A DNA stretch of 64,000 nucleotides from the NCBI RefSeq assembly GCF_009828065.1, contig NZ_WTYK01000004.1:1-64000 (forward strand), read 5' to 3'. Shown one piece after another: positions 19,136 to 26,655 of this stretch (the stretch's first letter is position 1; the number at the start of each line of letters is the position of its first letter). The notes beneath the pieces are model-generated. The model ran no database searches. It saw only the letters and a program-made list of their open reading frames with translations, and had not been told where the DNA came from. Made by a program: the position numbers and the translations under genes. This stretch comes from Croceibacterium soli (GTDB lineage: Bacteria > Pseudomonadota > Alphaproteobacteria > Sphingomonadales > Sphingomonadaceae).

Positions 19136-21255
19136 GCTGCCAGAGGCTCCCTCTCATGCAGTTCGGCGCCGGCATCGCTGGCAAGCTGCGGCGCGGCTTC
19201 GCTTTCGCCGCCGACGACCGAGATCACCTCGATCGGCTGGGCGGCGGGCAATTCGTTGATGGACAGCACGGCGCAGCCCGGCGCTCGTACCCTGAGAAGC
19301 GCAGCCAGCGGCCGGCGCGCGCGGGGCTGCACGATCAGCACCGGCATGCCGGCGCCGGGGGGGCGGCTCGCAAGGATGGCCGCGATCCGCTCGCCGATGG
19401 AGCGGGCGAGATCGGGCTCGATGATGATCTGGCCGGAGCTGGGATCCTGCAGGCCGCTCACGACCATCTCCTCCAGCTCCGCAGCCAGGGTGATGACCGG
19501 CAGGCGCTCGTCCGGCGGGCAGATCGCGCCCACCAGCATCGGCCCGAGATCCGCGCGGAGCATGTCGATCAGGCGCTCGTGATCGGTCGTCTGCTGGGCG
19601 GCCTGCGACAGGCTGGCGAGGACCGGGAGCGGATGGGCCAGGGAGATGCCATCCGCCAGGAGCGCGCGCAGCAGCCGGGTGATCGCGGCGAGCGAAAGCG
19701 GCTGCGGCGTGATGGTCTCGATCAGCTGCGCGTGGCGTTCGCGCACGGAGTCGAGCAGCTCGCGCACCTGGTCCGGCCCGAGCAGCTCCTGCGGCCGGGC
19801 GGAGAGCAGCTGATTGACGTGCGTGGCGATGACGCTTTCCGCGTCGACCACGAGATACCCTTCGGCGACCGCGAGATCGCGCGCGCCGGGCTCGATCCAG
19901 ATCGCCGGGCAGCCGAAGCTGGGATCAACGGTCACTTCCCCGGGCAATGTCGTTGCCGCGCCGGCCTCGCCGGTGTCGATCGCCAGCATCAAGTCCGGCC
20001 GCAACTGGCCGGAGCCGAGCGGCGCACCGCCCAGCGTGATGCGATAGCGGTCCGGCGCCAGATCGAACCTGTCCTTGATGCGGAATTGCGGAACGACGAA
20101 GCCGAACGACTGGCAGAGCTGGCGACGCAGGCCGGTAAGCCGCGCGACGATCGGCGCCCCGCGGCGTTCGTCGGCCAGATGGACCAGGCCATAGCCGAGC
20201 TCGATGGTGACCAGCGCCTGCTCGGACACTTCGTCGATGCTGATCCTCGCGGGGTCGGCCTTCACCGGCGGCTCGCTGGCGAACGCTGCCGCGGCGGTCT
20301 CCCGTCGCCTGAGCCCGCGCCAGAGCAGGAACGCTCCACCGGCGAGCGGCAGGAATATCGACTGCGGCATCGCCGGGATCATGCCCATGGCCGCGAGGAT
20401 GCAGCCCACCGGCAGCCAGATGCGCGGATCGGCGAACTGGCCGCCGATCTGCCCGGTCAGGTCGCGGGTATCGGACACGCGGGTGACGATGACCGCCGCG
20501 GCGATCGACAACAGCAGTGCGGGAACCGAGGCGACCAGCGCGTCACCCACGGCGAGGGTAACATAAAGCTGGCCGGCATCGCCGGCGGAGAGGCCGTGGG
20601 AGACCATGCCCAATACCAGGCCGGCCACGATGTTGACGAACAGGATCAGCAGCGCGGCGACGGCGTCGCCCTTCACGAACTTGCTGGCGCCGTCCATCGA
20701 GCCGTAGAAATCCGCCTCGGTGGCGATCTCGCGGCGGCGCGCCTTGGCTTCGTCGGCCGTCATCAGCCCTGCGGCGAGGTCCGAATCGATCGCCATCTGC
20801 TTGCCCGGGAGGGCGTCGAGCGTGAAGCGAGCCGACACTTCGGAGACGCGCCCGGCACCCTTGGTGACGACCATCAGGTTGATGATCATCAGGATCATGA
20901 ACACGAACAGGCCGACGGCGAAGTTGCCGCCGATCAGGAAGGCTCCGAAAGCCTCGATCACCTTTCCGGCGGCCGCCTCTCCTTCGTGCCCGTAAAGCAG
21001 GACCACGCGGGTGGATGCGACGTTCAGCGCCAGCCGCAGCAGTGTGGCGAACAGCAGGACCGAGGGGAACGAGGAGAAGTCGAGCGGCTTCGCAGCATTC
21101 ATCGCCGCCATCAGCACGGCGACGGAGAGCGCGATGTTGAGGACGAAGAACACGTCCAGCATCACGGCGGGGATCGGCACCACCATCAGGACGATGATGG
21201 TCAGGATGCCGGCCGGCAGGGCCACGGCGGGGGACATGAAGCTGCGGATGCTCAC
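19132..21255 (-). CDS. flhA: Flagellar export gate protein FlhA
   Basis: The 707-residue inner-membrane protein forms the export gate ring of the flagellar type III apparatus. About eight membrane segments fill the first 330 residues (PAGILTIIVLMVVPIP, FVLNIALSVAVLMAAM). The conserved FHIPEP-region counterpart is seen as LLRLALNVASTRVVL and VTKGAGRVSEVSARFTLDAL-like, with MDGASKFVKGDA before the last helices. A large cytosolic domain follows. Its start overlaps the transglycosylase stop by 4 bases. Confidence 0.95.
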   Translation of the reverse strand: MSIRSFMSPAVALPAGILTIIVLMVVPIPAVMLDVFFVLNIALSVAVLMAAMNAAKPLDFSSFPSVLLFATLLRLALNVASTRVVLLYGHEGEAAAGKVIEAFGAFLIGGNFAVGLFVFMILMIINLMVVTKGAGRVSEVSARFTLDALPGKQMAIDSDLAAGLMTADEAKARRREIATEADFYGSMDGASKFVKGDAVAALLILFVNIVAGLVLGMVSHGLSAGDAGQLYVTLAVGDALVASVPALLLSIAAAVIVTRVSDTRDLTGQIGGQFADPRIWLPVGCILAAMGMIPAMPQSIFLPLAGGAFLLWRGLRRRETAAAAFASEPPVKADPARISIDEVSEQALVTIELGYGLVHLADERRGAPIVARLTGLRRQLCQSFGFVVPQFRIKDRFDLAPDRYRITLGGAPLGSGQLRPDLMLAIDTGEAGAATTLPGEVTVDPSFGCPAIWIEPGARDLAVAEGYLVVDAESVIATHVNQLLSARPQELLGPDQVRELLDSVRERHAQLIETITPQPLSLAAITRLLRALLADGISLAHPLPVLASLSQAAQQTTDHERLIDMLRADLGPMLVGAICPPDERLPVITLAAELEEMVVSGLQDPSSGQIIIEPDLARSIGERIAAILASRPPGAGMPVLIVQPRARRPLAALLRVRAPGCAVLSINELPAAQPIEVISVVGGESEAAPQLASDAGAELHEREPLAA

Positions 21256-22085
21256 AGGCCGAACGCCTTGAACTTGCCGTAAGCGTCACCGATCCGCTGC
21301 GCCGCGCGGCCATCCATGGCCGCTCCGCCGAATGTCGCCTGCAGCGTCTCGGCCATCGATGGGCGGCGAGCAGGCGCGGGCGCTTCGGCAAAGGAAGCGG
21401 CGGCATGCGTGAAAGTGGCCTGCGCGGGCGAATAGGCATAGCCGCCGGCGGATGGCGGCAGGGCTGCCCCGCCCTCCATCGCGGCTGCGACTTTGCTGCG
21501 CAGGAGGTCCATCACCTCGCCCACGGCACGGGGCCGGGCGCCGTCGTAGAAGATCGGGCGATTGGCCGCGGCCTGCTTCGGGAAGAGCCCGGCGGCGGAT
21601 GCATGCGGGCTGTCCTGCAAGGCGCCGAGGAAGGTCTTCGCGCCGCCCGATCCGAGAAAATGCGCCAGGTAGAGCTCGGCGGAATCCGGTTCGCGGCCGA
21701 GAAAGCCGCTCAGTTCGGCGGCGTTGTCGCGCGCCAGCTCCGCAGCCATCAGGGCGGAGACGTTCGGATCGAAGCGCAGCGCCAGCACTTCCGCCTTGAC
21801 TGCGGGGTCGGCGATGTCCGCCCGGCCGCCACGGCGGGAAATCAGGGAGTCGGCCCAGCCGAGCCCATGCGTGCTGCCATGGCGGTCGAGCGTTTCAAGC
21901 CACGTCCCGCCGATGAACTGGTACAGGCCGGCGGCGCTGGAGGTGCCGGCGCGGGCGTTCGTATCCAATCCGGACTCGAGTTTGGCCTGGGCGAGCAGAT
22001 AATTGAAATCGACGCCGGTCGCAGCGGAAGCCCGCGCAATCGCGCTGTGCACCTCTCCCCGCTGGACTGCTGAAACTGCGGACAC
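21252..22085 (-). CDS. Flagellum-associated lytic transglycosylase
   Basis: The 277-residue protein has an Slt-type domain: LLAQAKLESGLDTNARAGTS contains the catalytic Glu, then SSAAGLYQFIGGTWLE. Muramidase activity would open the peptidoglycan for the rod. In many gammaproteobacteria this activity is fused to FlgJ. Here FlgJ (29984) has only the rod-binding part, so this gene probably supplies the missing half, like SltF of Rhodobacter. No obvious Sec signal is seen at the N-terminus, so export may be through the flagellar apparatus. It is the first gene of the operon with flhA and fliA. Confidence 0.82.
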   Translation of the reverse strand: MSAVSAVQRGEVHSAIARASAATGVDFNYLLAQAKLESGLDTNARAGTSSAAGLYQFIGGTWLETLDRHGSTHGLGWADSLISRRGGRADIADPAVKAEVLALRFDPNVSALMAAELARDNAAELSGFLGREPDSAELYLAHFLGSGGAKTFLGALQDSPHASAAGLFPKQAAANRPIFYDGARPRAVGEVMDLLRSKVAAAMEGGAALPPSAGGYAYSPAQATFTHAAASFAEAPAPARRPSMAETLQATFGGAAMDGRAAQRIGDAYGKFKAFGL

Positions 22086-22123
22086 TGGATCCCCCGGCTT
22101 GCGAATTGCTTCGCCAGGATCTC

Positions 22124-22139
22124 AGCAACATCCATGCCA
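22124..22139 (-). promoter_or_regulatory. Sigma-54 promoter of the transglycosylase-flhA-fliA operon
   Basis: On the minus strand TGGCATGGATGTTGCT gives the -24 GG and -12 GC with the required 10 bases between them. Only one position (T for C after TGGCA) departs from the TGGCAC-N5-TTGCW consensus. It lies 38 bases before the transglycosylase start, leaving a short leader. Confidence 0.78.
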
Positions 22140-22146
22140 AACAGGT

Positions 22147-22488
22147 TTAGCGCTGCATCCCGCGCAGTGCCGCCGGGCGGCCGGAGTCATAAACACCGAT
22201 CCGCCCGGTCAGCGCGCCAAGCCGGGTCTCGACATTGGCGGCGATCAGGTTGCGCAGCTTGCGGTTGATCTCGTTGAGGCGAGCCACCGCGTCGAGCAGG
22301 CCACTGCATTCCTCGTCGAGCCGGCCTTGCGCTTGCATCTCGATCCGATTGCAGAGCTCCAGCTTGCCGTCCGCGCAAGTCAGGATGCGCTCCAGGTCCA
22401 ATTCGGCAAGCGCCTGCCGCTCTCCTTCAAGCAAGGCAAGCAATTGCCGGAGCGTTTCACGGAGCGGCTTGTTCTCGGTCATGGTCAT
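22147..22488 (-). CDS. flgN: FlgN-like flagellar chaperone
   Basis: The 113-residue helical protein begins MTMTENKPLRETLRQLLALL and has the FlgN-type pattern of long charged helices (LDAVARLNEINRKLRNLIAAN). FlgN escorts hook-filament junction proteins FlgK and FlgL to the export gate. It follows flgM with a 4-base overlap, a classic flgMN pair. Assignment depends on context as much as sequence. Confidence 0.75.
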   Translation of the reverse strand: MTMTENKPLRETLRQLLALLEGERQALAELDLERILTCADGKLELCNRIEMQAQGRLDEECSGLLDAVARLNEINRKLRNLIAANVETRLGALTGRIGVYDSGRPAALRGMQR

Positions 22489-22769
22489 TTCCTCGACAGG
22501 AAGCCTGCGGCAATCATCGCGTCGGCGGTCTTCGCCGGGTCGAGTTTGTAGCGGCCCTGTTCGATGGCGGCGCGGAGTTCGGCCACGCGGGCGCTGTCGA
22601 CAGGCGCTTCGGTACCGGCAGAGACGATGCTCGCCGCGGAGGCGTCGCCCTGCCTGGCAATCCCGCCTGCCGCCGGACGAACGCTCTCCGCCTGGGTGAC
22701 GGGAGCGGGTCCCTTCCCCTTCAGGCGGGACGAAATGCCATTCGGCCCTTGCATGTCGATCCGGTCCAT
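22485..22769 (-). CDS. flgM: Anti-sigma-28 factor FlgM
   Basis: The 94-residue protein starts at ATG 22769 (MDRIDMQGPNGISSRLKGKG). The N-terminal half is Gly/Pro-rich and probably disordered. The C-terminal half DSARVAELRAAIEQGRYKLD followed by PAKTADAMIAAGFL is the sigma-28-binding helix set. FlgM holds FliA inactive until it is exported through the finished hook. A sigma-28 promoter at 22799-22824 lies just upstream, giving feedback control. The longer ORF start at 23387 lies inside flgA and is rejected. Confidence 0.88.
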   Translation of the reverse strand: MDRIDMQGPNGISSRLKGKGPAPVTQAESVRPAAGGIARQGDASAASIVSAGTEAPVDSARVAELRAAIEQGRYKLDPAKTADAMIAAGFLSRK

Positions 22770-22798
22770 CGTTCGGCTCCGTTCAATTCCCGCATGAG

Positions 22799-22824
22799 AG
22801 AACGGCCGCTGCGCCGGACGTTTA
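22799..22824 (-). promoter_or_regulatory. Sigma-28 promoter of flgM-flgN
   Basis: On the minus strand TAAA (22824-22821), 14 bases, then GCCGTTCT (22806-22799), ending 30 bases before the flgM start. The same -10 octamer GCCGTTCT recurs before the ExbB-like gene at 24475-24502, and a close relative before the diguanylate cyclase and fliC. Confidence 0.68.
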
Positions 22825-22849
22825 AGGCCCGCCGACGAAATCTTGCCGC

Positions 22850-23353
22850 TTACGGCAATTCCATGCCGACTTTGCCGGGCTGCAGGATCCGCACGCGAAC
22901 GGTGTCCTGCTTCGCACCTGCCGGGCGGACGCGGATCCAATCCCCCACCGCGCCGCTTTCCAGGGCCTCGCCCTGGCGCGACAGGACGAAGCCCCTGCCA
23001 TGCACCGCGATGGATACGACTTCGCCGCGCGTTACGGCCTTCTCCGCTCTGGCGGCGGCAGCGGGACCAGCCTCGATCGGCACGAACAGACGCCAGCCGC
23101 CGGACACGGGGCACTGGACAAGCACGGTGTCCCGCGCCCGCCCGTACCACTCGAGCGCCAGCGGCGCCAGGCACTGCGAGAGCTTGAGCCGGCGGTCGAC
23201 CGGCAGGCGGGCCCCGCCCTGGGAGCCGGTCGGCGCCCCGGCGAATTGCGCAACGGCGCGGTCGATTTCGGCCGGATCGGCGAAGCCGGCAGCGGACGCG
23301 GGCATTGCCGTGCCGAGCGCGGCGGCGGAAGCGAGCATCGGAATCAATCGCAT
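22850..23353 (-). CDS. flgA: Flagellar P-ring assembly chaperone FlgA
   Basis: The 167-residue protein starts at ATG 23353 with a Sec signal peptide (LASAAALGTAMPASAA). The SAF-type C-terminal domain shows EAGPAAAARAEKAVTRGEVV and VRVRILQPGKVGMELP. FlgA helps FlgI assemble into the P ring in the periplasm. The start overlaps the preceding ExbD-like gene by 10 bases, tying the three-gene operon together. It is separated from the main flg operon, which reads the other way. Confidence 0.87.
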   Translation of the reverse strand: MRLIPMLASAAALGTAMPASAAGFADPAEIDRAVAQFAGAPTGSQGGARLPVDRRLKLSQCLAPLALEWYGRARDTVLVQCPVSGGWRLFVPIEAGPAAAARAEKAVTRGEVVSIAVHGRGFVLSRQGEALESGAVGDWIRVRPAGAKQDTVRVRILQPGKVGMELP

Positions 23354-23805
23354 GTCTTGTCCTTTCCAGGCGGGCGCGGGGCGCCATTCGTGCCTGCCGC
23401 GTTGCAATCGCCGTGCCAGTCTGCAGGGATGTCGAACGCGAGCACCGCGAGGAGATCCGAACTCTCCGCCGGCTCGATCACGATGCGCGGGCGCACTCCG
23501 CGCGTCTCTGCTTCCGATGCAAGCTTGAGCGCGGCATCCGCGGCGATCCGTGCATCGCCATCGCGGTAACGGCCGATGATCGTGACCTGCTGCCGCTCGT
23601 CCGGCGCCTGTGCGGCAAGCCAGTCGCCGAGCGGCGGCGCCTGCCGGTGCGGGCGATAGATCGCCAGCGGCTCGCCCTCGGCGGGGAGTGGATTTCCCGC
23701 CGGTTCTGGCCTTTTCGATCCCATCGCCGCCGCGGTGACCATGAACAGGATCAGAGCGAGGTCGGCGATGATCGTCTGCCAGTTCCCGCGTACGCCCGCG
23801 ATCAT
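23344..23805 (-). CDS. ExbD/TolR-like small membrane protein in the flgA operon
   Basis: The 153-residue protein has one N-terminal membrane segment, IIADLALILFMVTAAAMG, whose Asp, hydrophobic run and MVTA end resemble the proton-conducting helix of ExbD and TolR. The periplasmic part has QQVTIIGRYRDGDARIAADA, reminiscent of the small mixed alpha/beta domain of that family. It lacks the OmpA-type peptidoglycan-binding domain of MotB. It overlaps the MotA/ExbB-like gene upstream and flgA downstream. The family assignment is inference, as overall similarity is weak by eye. Confidence 0.6.
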   Translation of the reverse strand: MIAGVRGNWQTIIADLALILFMVTAAAMGSKRPEPAGNPLPAEGEPLAIYRPHRQAPPLGDWLAAQAPDERQQVTIIGRYRDGDARIAADAALKLASEAETRGVRPRIVIEPAESSDLLAVLAFDIPADWHGDCNAAGTNGAPRPPGKDKTCD

Positions 23806-24449
23806 GCGGCGGCTCTTTTAGCGGCGGGCGCTTCGGGCGGATTGCAGGACCGCTCGATTGCCCCCGCGAGCCAGTCGAGCAGAGCCTGCCGCGCCTTCTC
23901 CTCGGACTGCGCCCGGCGCTCCACGGCGGCGGACAGCGGGGCGAACAGGAAGTTCGCGGCAACCAGGCCATAGAGCGTGGTCATGACTGCCATGCCGATC
24001 GCGCGCCCATAGTCGCCCTCTGCGATCGTGGACAGGCCGCTCAGCGACAGCAGCGTGCCGGCTAGGCCGAGGACCGGCGCCAGGTCGGCAGCCTCCGCCA
24101 GCACGCGCCCTGCGGTCCCGGCTGTAACGGCGCGGCGCCAGCGGTAGCGCTCGTGCTCGTCGTACAGGCTCTGGACGGAACGGCGGCGGATCAGGGTATC
24201 GCTCAGTTCGTCGAACTCGCCGTCGCCGAAATGGTGAGGCTGCGCTCGCAGGAGGCCGTCGCGGTCGATCTCCTGGATCTGCACCGCCAGTTCCGCGCGC
24301 ACGCGGTCGCTGTCGAACGGCCTGGCGAACAGGTGCACCACCGCGGCCAGCGCACTGCTGCTGTCGCGCCAGCCGCAGCGCAGCAGCACCGCTGCCAATG
24401 TACCCCCGAGCACGATCCCAAGCGACAGCGGATCGAACAGATTCGTCAT
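23802..24449 (-). CDS. MotA/TolQ/ExbB proton-channel family protein in the flgA operon
   Basis: The 215-residue protein starts at ATG 24449 after GAGGAGAAC. One membrane segment lies near the N-terminus (LSLGIVLGGTLAAVLL) and two more near the C-terminus (DLAPVLGLAGTLLSLSGLST and MAVMTTLYGLVAANFLFAPL), as in the MotA/TolQ/ExbB domain. It is shorter than MotA at 32566 and differs in sequence, so it is not a duplicate stator gene. Paired with the ExbD-like gene it could form a separate energy-transducing channel used in flagellar assembly or envelope work. Confidence 0.72.
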   Translation of the reverse strand: MTNLFDPLSLGIVLGGTLAAVLLRCGWRDSSSALAAVVHLFARPFDSDRVRAELAVQIQEIDRDGLLRAQPHHFGDGEFDELSDTLIRRRSVQSLYDEHERYRWRRAVTAGTAGRVLAEAADLAPVLGLAGTLLSLSGLSTIAEGDYGRAIGMAVMTTLYGLVAANFLFAPLSAAVERRAQSEEKARQALLDWLAGAIERSCNPPEAPAAKRAAA

Positions 24450-24474
24450 GACCAATTGTTCTCCTCGATTGGGA

Positions 24475-24502
24475 AGAACGGCGCGCCAGCGCAGGCAATT
24501 TA
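24475..24502 (-). promoter_or_regulatory. Candidate sigma-28 promoter of the ExbB/ExbD-like-flgA operon
   Basis: On the minus strand TAAA (24502-24499) and GCCGTTCT (24482-24475) are separated by 16 bases. The -10 octamer is identical to that before flgM, while the spacing is one or two bases longer than at the other sites. It ends 26 bases before the start codon. Confidence 0.5.
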
Positions 24503-24571
24503 GGGTTCGGCGGAACTTTGCCGCTTCCGGCAAGCGCTTGCCGCCTGGTCGTGGAAATCCAAGCCCCCCTC

Positions 24572-24706
24572 AATCCTCCCCGGCACGGGGAGGTGGCGCC
24601 GGCCCCAGGCCGGTGACGGAGGGGGCCCGCCTCCTGGTGCCTCGTGCCTGTGGCGGGCCCCCTCCACCATCCTTCGGATGGTCCCCCTCCCCGTGCCGGG
24701 GAGGAT
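24572..24706. repeat. REPIN-like element
   Basis: Two hairpins, ATCCTCCCCGGCACGGGGAGG and its inverted counterpart, bracket about 90 bases containing GGCGCCGGCC, GACGGAGGGGGC and an inverted GCCCCCTCCACC. The whole is a large imperfect palindrome of about 135 bases. It shares its architecture with the copies at 53646 and 54356. It occupies most of the 336-base gap between the divergent flgA and flgB operons. Confidence 0.8.
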
Positions 24707-24738
24707 CGGGAACCTACCCCGGCCCTCGCAATCCCAAT

Positions 24739-24754
24739 TGGCACGCTCCTTGCT
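24739..24754 (+). promoter_or_regulatory. Sigma-54 promoter of the flgB operon
   Basis: TGGCACGCTCCTTGCT is an exact match to the TGGCAC-N5-TTGCW consensus with correct GG to GC spacing. It lies 32 bases before the flgB start and is the only strong promoter in the gap, so it probably drives flgB through flgL and perhaps motAB. Confidence 0.88.
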
Positions 24755-24785
24755 GATGGTTGCTCGAACAAGTCTGGAGACTGTC

Positions 24786-25133
24786 ATGAGCGAAGGTCTT
24801 TTCGGTATTCACGGGGCGGCGCTGGAGATCAGGGCGCAGCGCATGGGCGTGCTCGGATCGAACATCGCCAATGCCGCCACGCCCGGTTACAAGGCCAAGG
24901 ACATCGATTTCTCCGCCGCGCTTCAGGCGCGGCTCAGTGGCGCCGATGAGACCCAGTCCGTCGGCGCCGCTACCCGCTACCGCGTGCCGGTCATGCCCAG
25001 CCTCGACGGCAACACTGTCGAGATGGCGACCGAGCAGTCCGCCTTTGCCGAGAACGCCGTCGCCTACACCGCCACGCTGGGCTTCCTGCGCGGCCGGGTG
25101 GAGACGGTCACCCGCGCGATCAGGGGCGAGTGA
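24786..25133 (+). CDS. flgB: Flagellar proximal rod protein FlgB
   Basis: The 115-residue protein has the flagellar rod N-terminal motif LGSNIANAATPGYKAKDIDF. FlgB forms the proximal rod, next to the MS ring and FliE. The C-terminal helix (AVAYTATLGFLRGRVETVTR) is the usual coiled-coil partner. Start codon ATG 24786 follows GGAGACTGTC. First gene of a long plus-strand operon with a sigma-54 promoter. Confidence 0.92.
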   Translation: MSEGLFGIHGAALEIRAQRMGVLGSNIANAATPGYKAKDIDFSAALQARLSGADETQSVGAATRYRVPVMPSLDGNTVEMATEQSAFAENAVAYTATLGFLRGRVETVTRAIRGE

Positions 25134-25134
25134 C

Positions 25135-25539
25135 ATGCCCGGCCCGATGACCATTTTCGAGCTGGGGCAGCGCGCCATGTCGGCGCAGCTCGTGCGGATG
25201 AACGCCGCCGCCTCCAACCTGGCCAACGCCGGCAGCATCGCAGCCAGCGAAGGCGAAGCCTACCGCCCGCTGCGCCCGGTCTTCGCCGAACAGCTCGACG
25301 CCGCCACCGGCCTCAGTTCGGTGCGGGTCGCGGGCGTCCAGCGCGCCGACGTGGCGCCTGTGCGCCGTCACGATCCGGGCCACCCGCTGGCCGACGAGAA
25401 CGGCGACGTCTGGGCCTCGCCCGTCGATGAGAACGCCGAGATGGTCGAGATGCTCGAAGCCTCGCGCCAGTACCAGAACATGGTCGAGGCGCTCTCCACC
25501 GCCAAGCAACTGATGCTCGAAACGATGAGGATGAAATGA
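25135..25539 (+). CDS. flgC: Flagellar proximal rod protein FlgC
   Basis: The 134-residue protein shows the rod motif MNAAASNLANAGSIAASEGE and the FlgC C-terminus VDENAEMVEMLEASRQYQNM. It polymerises with FlgB and FlgF in the proximal rod in the periplasm. Start is one base after the flgB stop. Confidence 0.93.
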   Translation: MPGPMTIFELGQRAMSAQLVRMNAAASNLANAGSIAASEGEAYRPLRPVFAEQLDAATGLSSVRVAGVQRADVAPVRRHDPGHPLADENGDVWASPVDENAEMVEMLEASRQYQNMVEALSTAKQLMLETMRMK

Positions 25540-25820
25540 CCGTAGTCACGAACAGGGCCGCGCCCACCGTGCCCGGCACGCCGGGCGCCACCGGCCGCGA
25601 CTACGCGTCGCTTGGCCAGAGCGATTTCCTGCGCCTGCTGACCGTGCAGGTGCAGCAGCAGGATCCGTTCGATCCGGTCGATAACAAGGAGATGCTGGCG
25701 CAGATGGCCCAGTTCTCCTCGCTCGCCGGGATCAACGACGTGAACGCCACGCTGCAGAAGATTTCCGACAAGCTCGATGTGCTCGCCGCCGCTCAGGCAG
25801 CGTCCAGCCCCACAGAATGA
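25536..25820 (+). CDS. flgD: Hook cap protein FlgD, unusually short
   Basis: The 94-residue protein keeps the FlgD N-terminal signature FLRLLTVQVQQQDPFDPVDN and EMLAQMAQFSSLAGINDVN. Typical FlgD proteins have over 200 residues with C-terminal beta domains that cap the growing hook. Here the gene ends soon after the N-terminal helix. The next gene follows at once with a normal ribosome site, and no frame continuing the lost domains was found downstream, so this looks like a minimal form rather than a frameshift. Overlaps flgC by 4 bases. Confidence 0.88.
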   Translation: MTVVTNRAAPTVPGTPGATGRDYASLGQSDFLRLLTVQVQQQDPFDPVDNKEMLAQMAQFSSLAGINDVNATLQKISDKLDVLAAAQAASSPTE

Positions 25821-25836
25821 ACAGGAGACCCATGTC

Positions 25837-26649
25837 ATGTCCTTCTACACTTCGCTTAACGGCCTCAAGAACGCCCAGACCGAACTCGGCGTGATCGCCC
25901 ACAACATCGCCAACGTCGACACCAACGGTTTCAAGAAGGGCCGCACGGACTTCGCCGACGTCGTCGCCGGCTCGGCGCAGAGCGACCCGCGCAAGATCCA
26001 GGGCATCGGGGCTACGCTGGAGGCGATCAGCCAGAACTTCGCGCTCGGCCCGATCGAACAGACCGGCGGCGCGCTCGACCTGGCGCTGACCGGAGACGGG
26101 TTCTTCACCATGCGCTCGGCCGAAGGCGGCAAGACGCTCTACACCCGCAACGGCGGCTTCGGCATCGATGAGGCCAGCTACATCAACGACGGCCTGAACA
26201 ACCGCCTGCAGGTCTTCCCGACCGATGCCGACGGCACGATTACTTCGACCACGCCGGTCGACGCGCAGATCCCCGCCACCAACGCGGACGGCGCCGAGTT
26301 CGCCGGCGTGACGGTCGGCAGCGACGGGGCGGTGACTGCCACGTATGCCGACGGCACCTTCGAGGTCGTCGGCACTGTCGCCCTCGCCTCGTTCATCTCG
26401 CCGACCGGCCTCAAGCAGGTCGGCTCGTCGAACTGGGAAGCGACCGGCATCTCCGGTGCGGCGAAGTACGGCGCGCCCGGAGCCGGGCAGTACGGCTCTC
26501 TGCTCTCCGGCGCGCTCGAACGCTCCAACGTGGACATCGCCGAGGAACTCGTCGGCCTGATCACCGCGCAGCGCAACTTCCAGGCCAACGCCAAGGCGAT
26601 CGATACTGCGACACAGATTTCGCAGACGGTCATCAACCTCAGGACCTGA
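25837..26649 (+). CDS. flgE: Flagellar hook protein FlgE
   Basis: The 270-residue protein starts at ATG 25837 after AGGAGACCC. The N-terminus SFYTSLNGLKNAQTELGVIA and NIANVDTNGFKKGRTDFADV are typical of FlgE, and the C-terminus ERSNVDIAEELVGLITAQRN with QISQTVINLRT is the D0 helix. It is short compared with FlgE of about 400 residues in enteric bacteria, so the exposed hook domains are reduced. It polymerises to form the universal joint outside the cell. Confidence 0.88.
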   Translation: MSFYTSLNGLKNAQTELGVIAHNIANVDTNGFKKGRTDFADVVAGSAQSDPRKIQGIGATLEAISQNFALGPIEQTGGALDLALTGDGFFTMRSAEGGKTLYTRNGGFGIDEASYINDGLNNRLQVFPTDADGTITSTTPVDAQIPATNADGAEFAGVTVGSDGAVTATYADGTFEVVGTVALASFISPTGLKQVGSSNWEATGISGAAKYGAPGAGQYGSLLSGALERSNVDIAEELVGLITAQRNFQANAKAIDTATQISQTVINLRT

Positions 26650-26655
26650 TAGGCC

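Noticed and set aside
19102-21282. Plus-strand ORF of 726 codons opposite flhA
   Set aside because: FlhA is unmistakable on the minus strand. The opposite frame has no recognisable motif.
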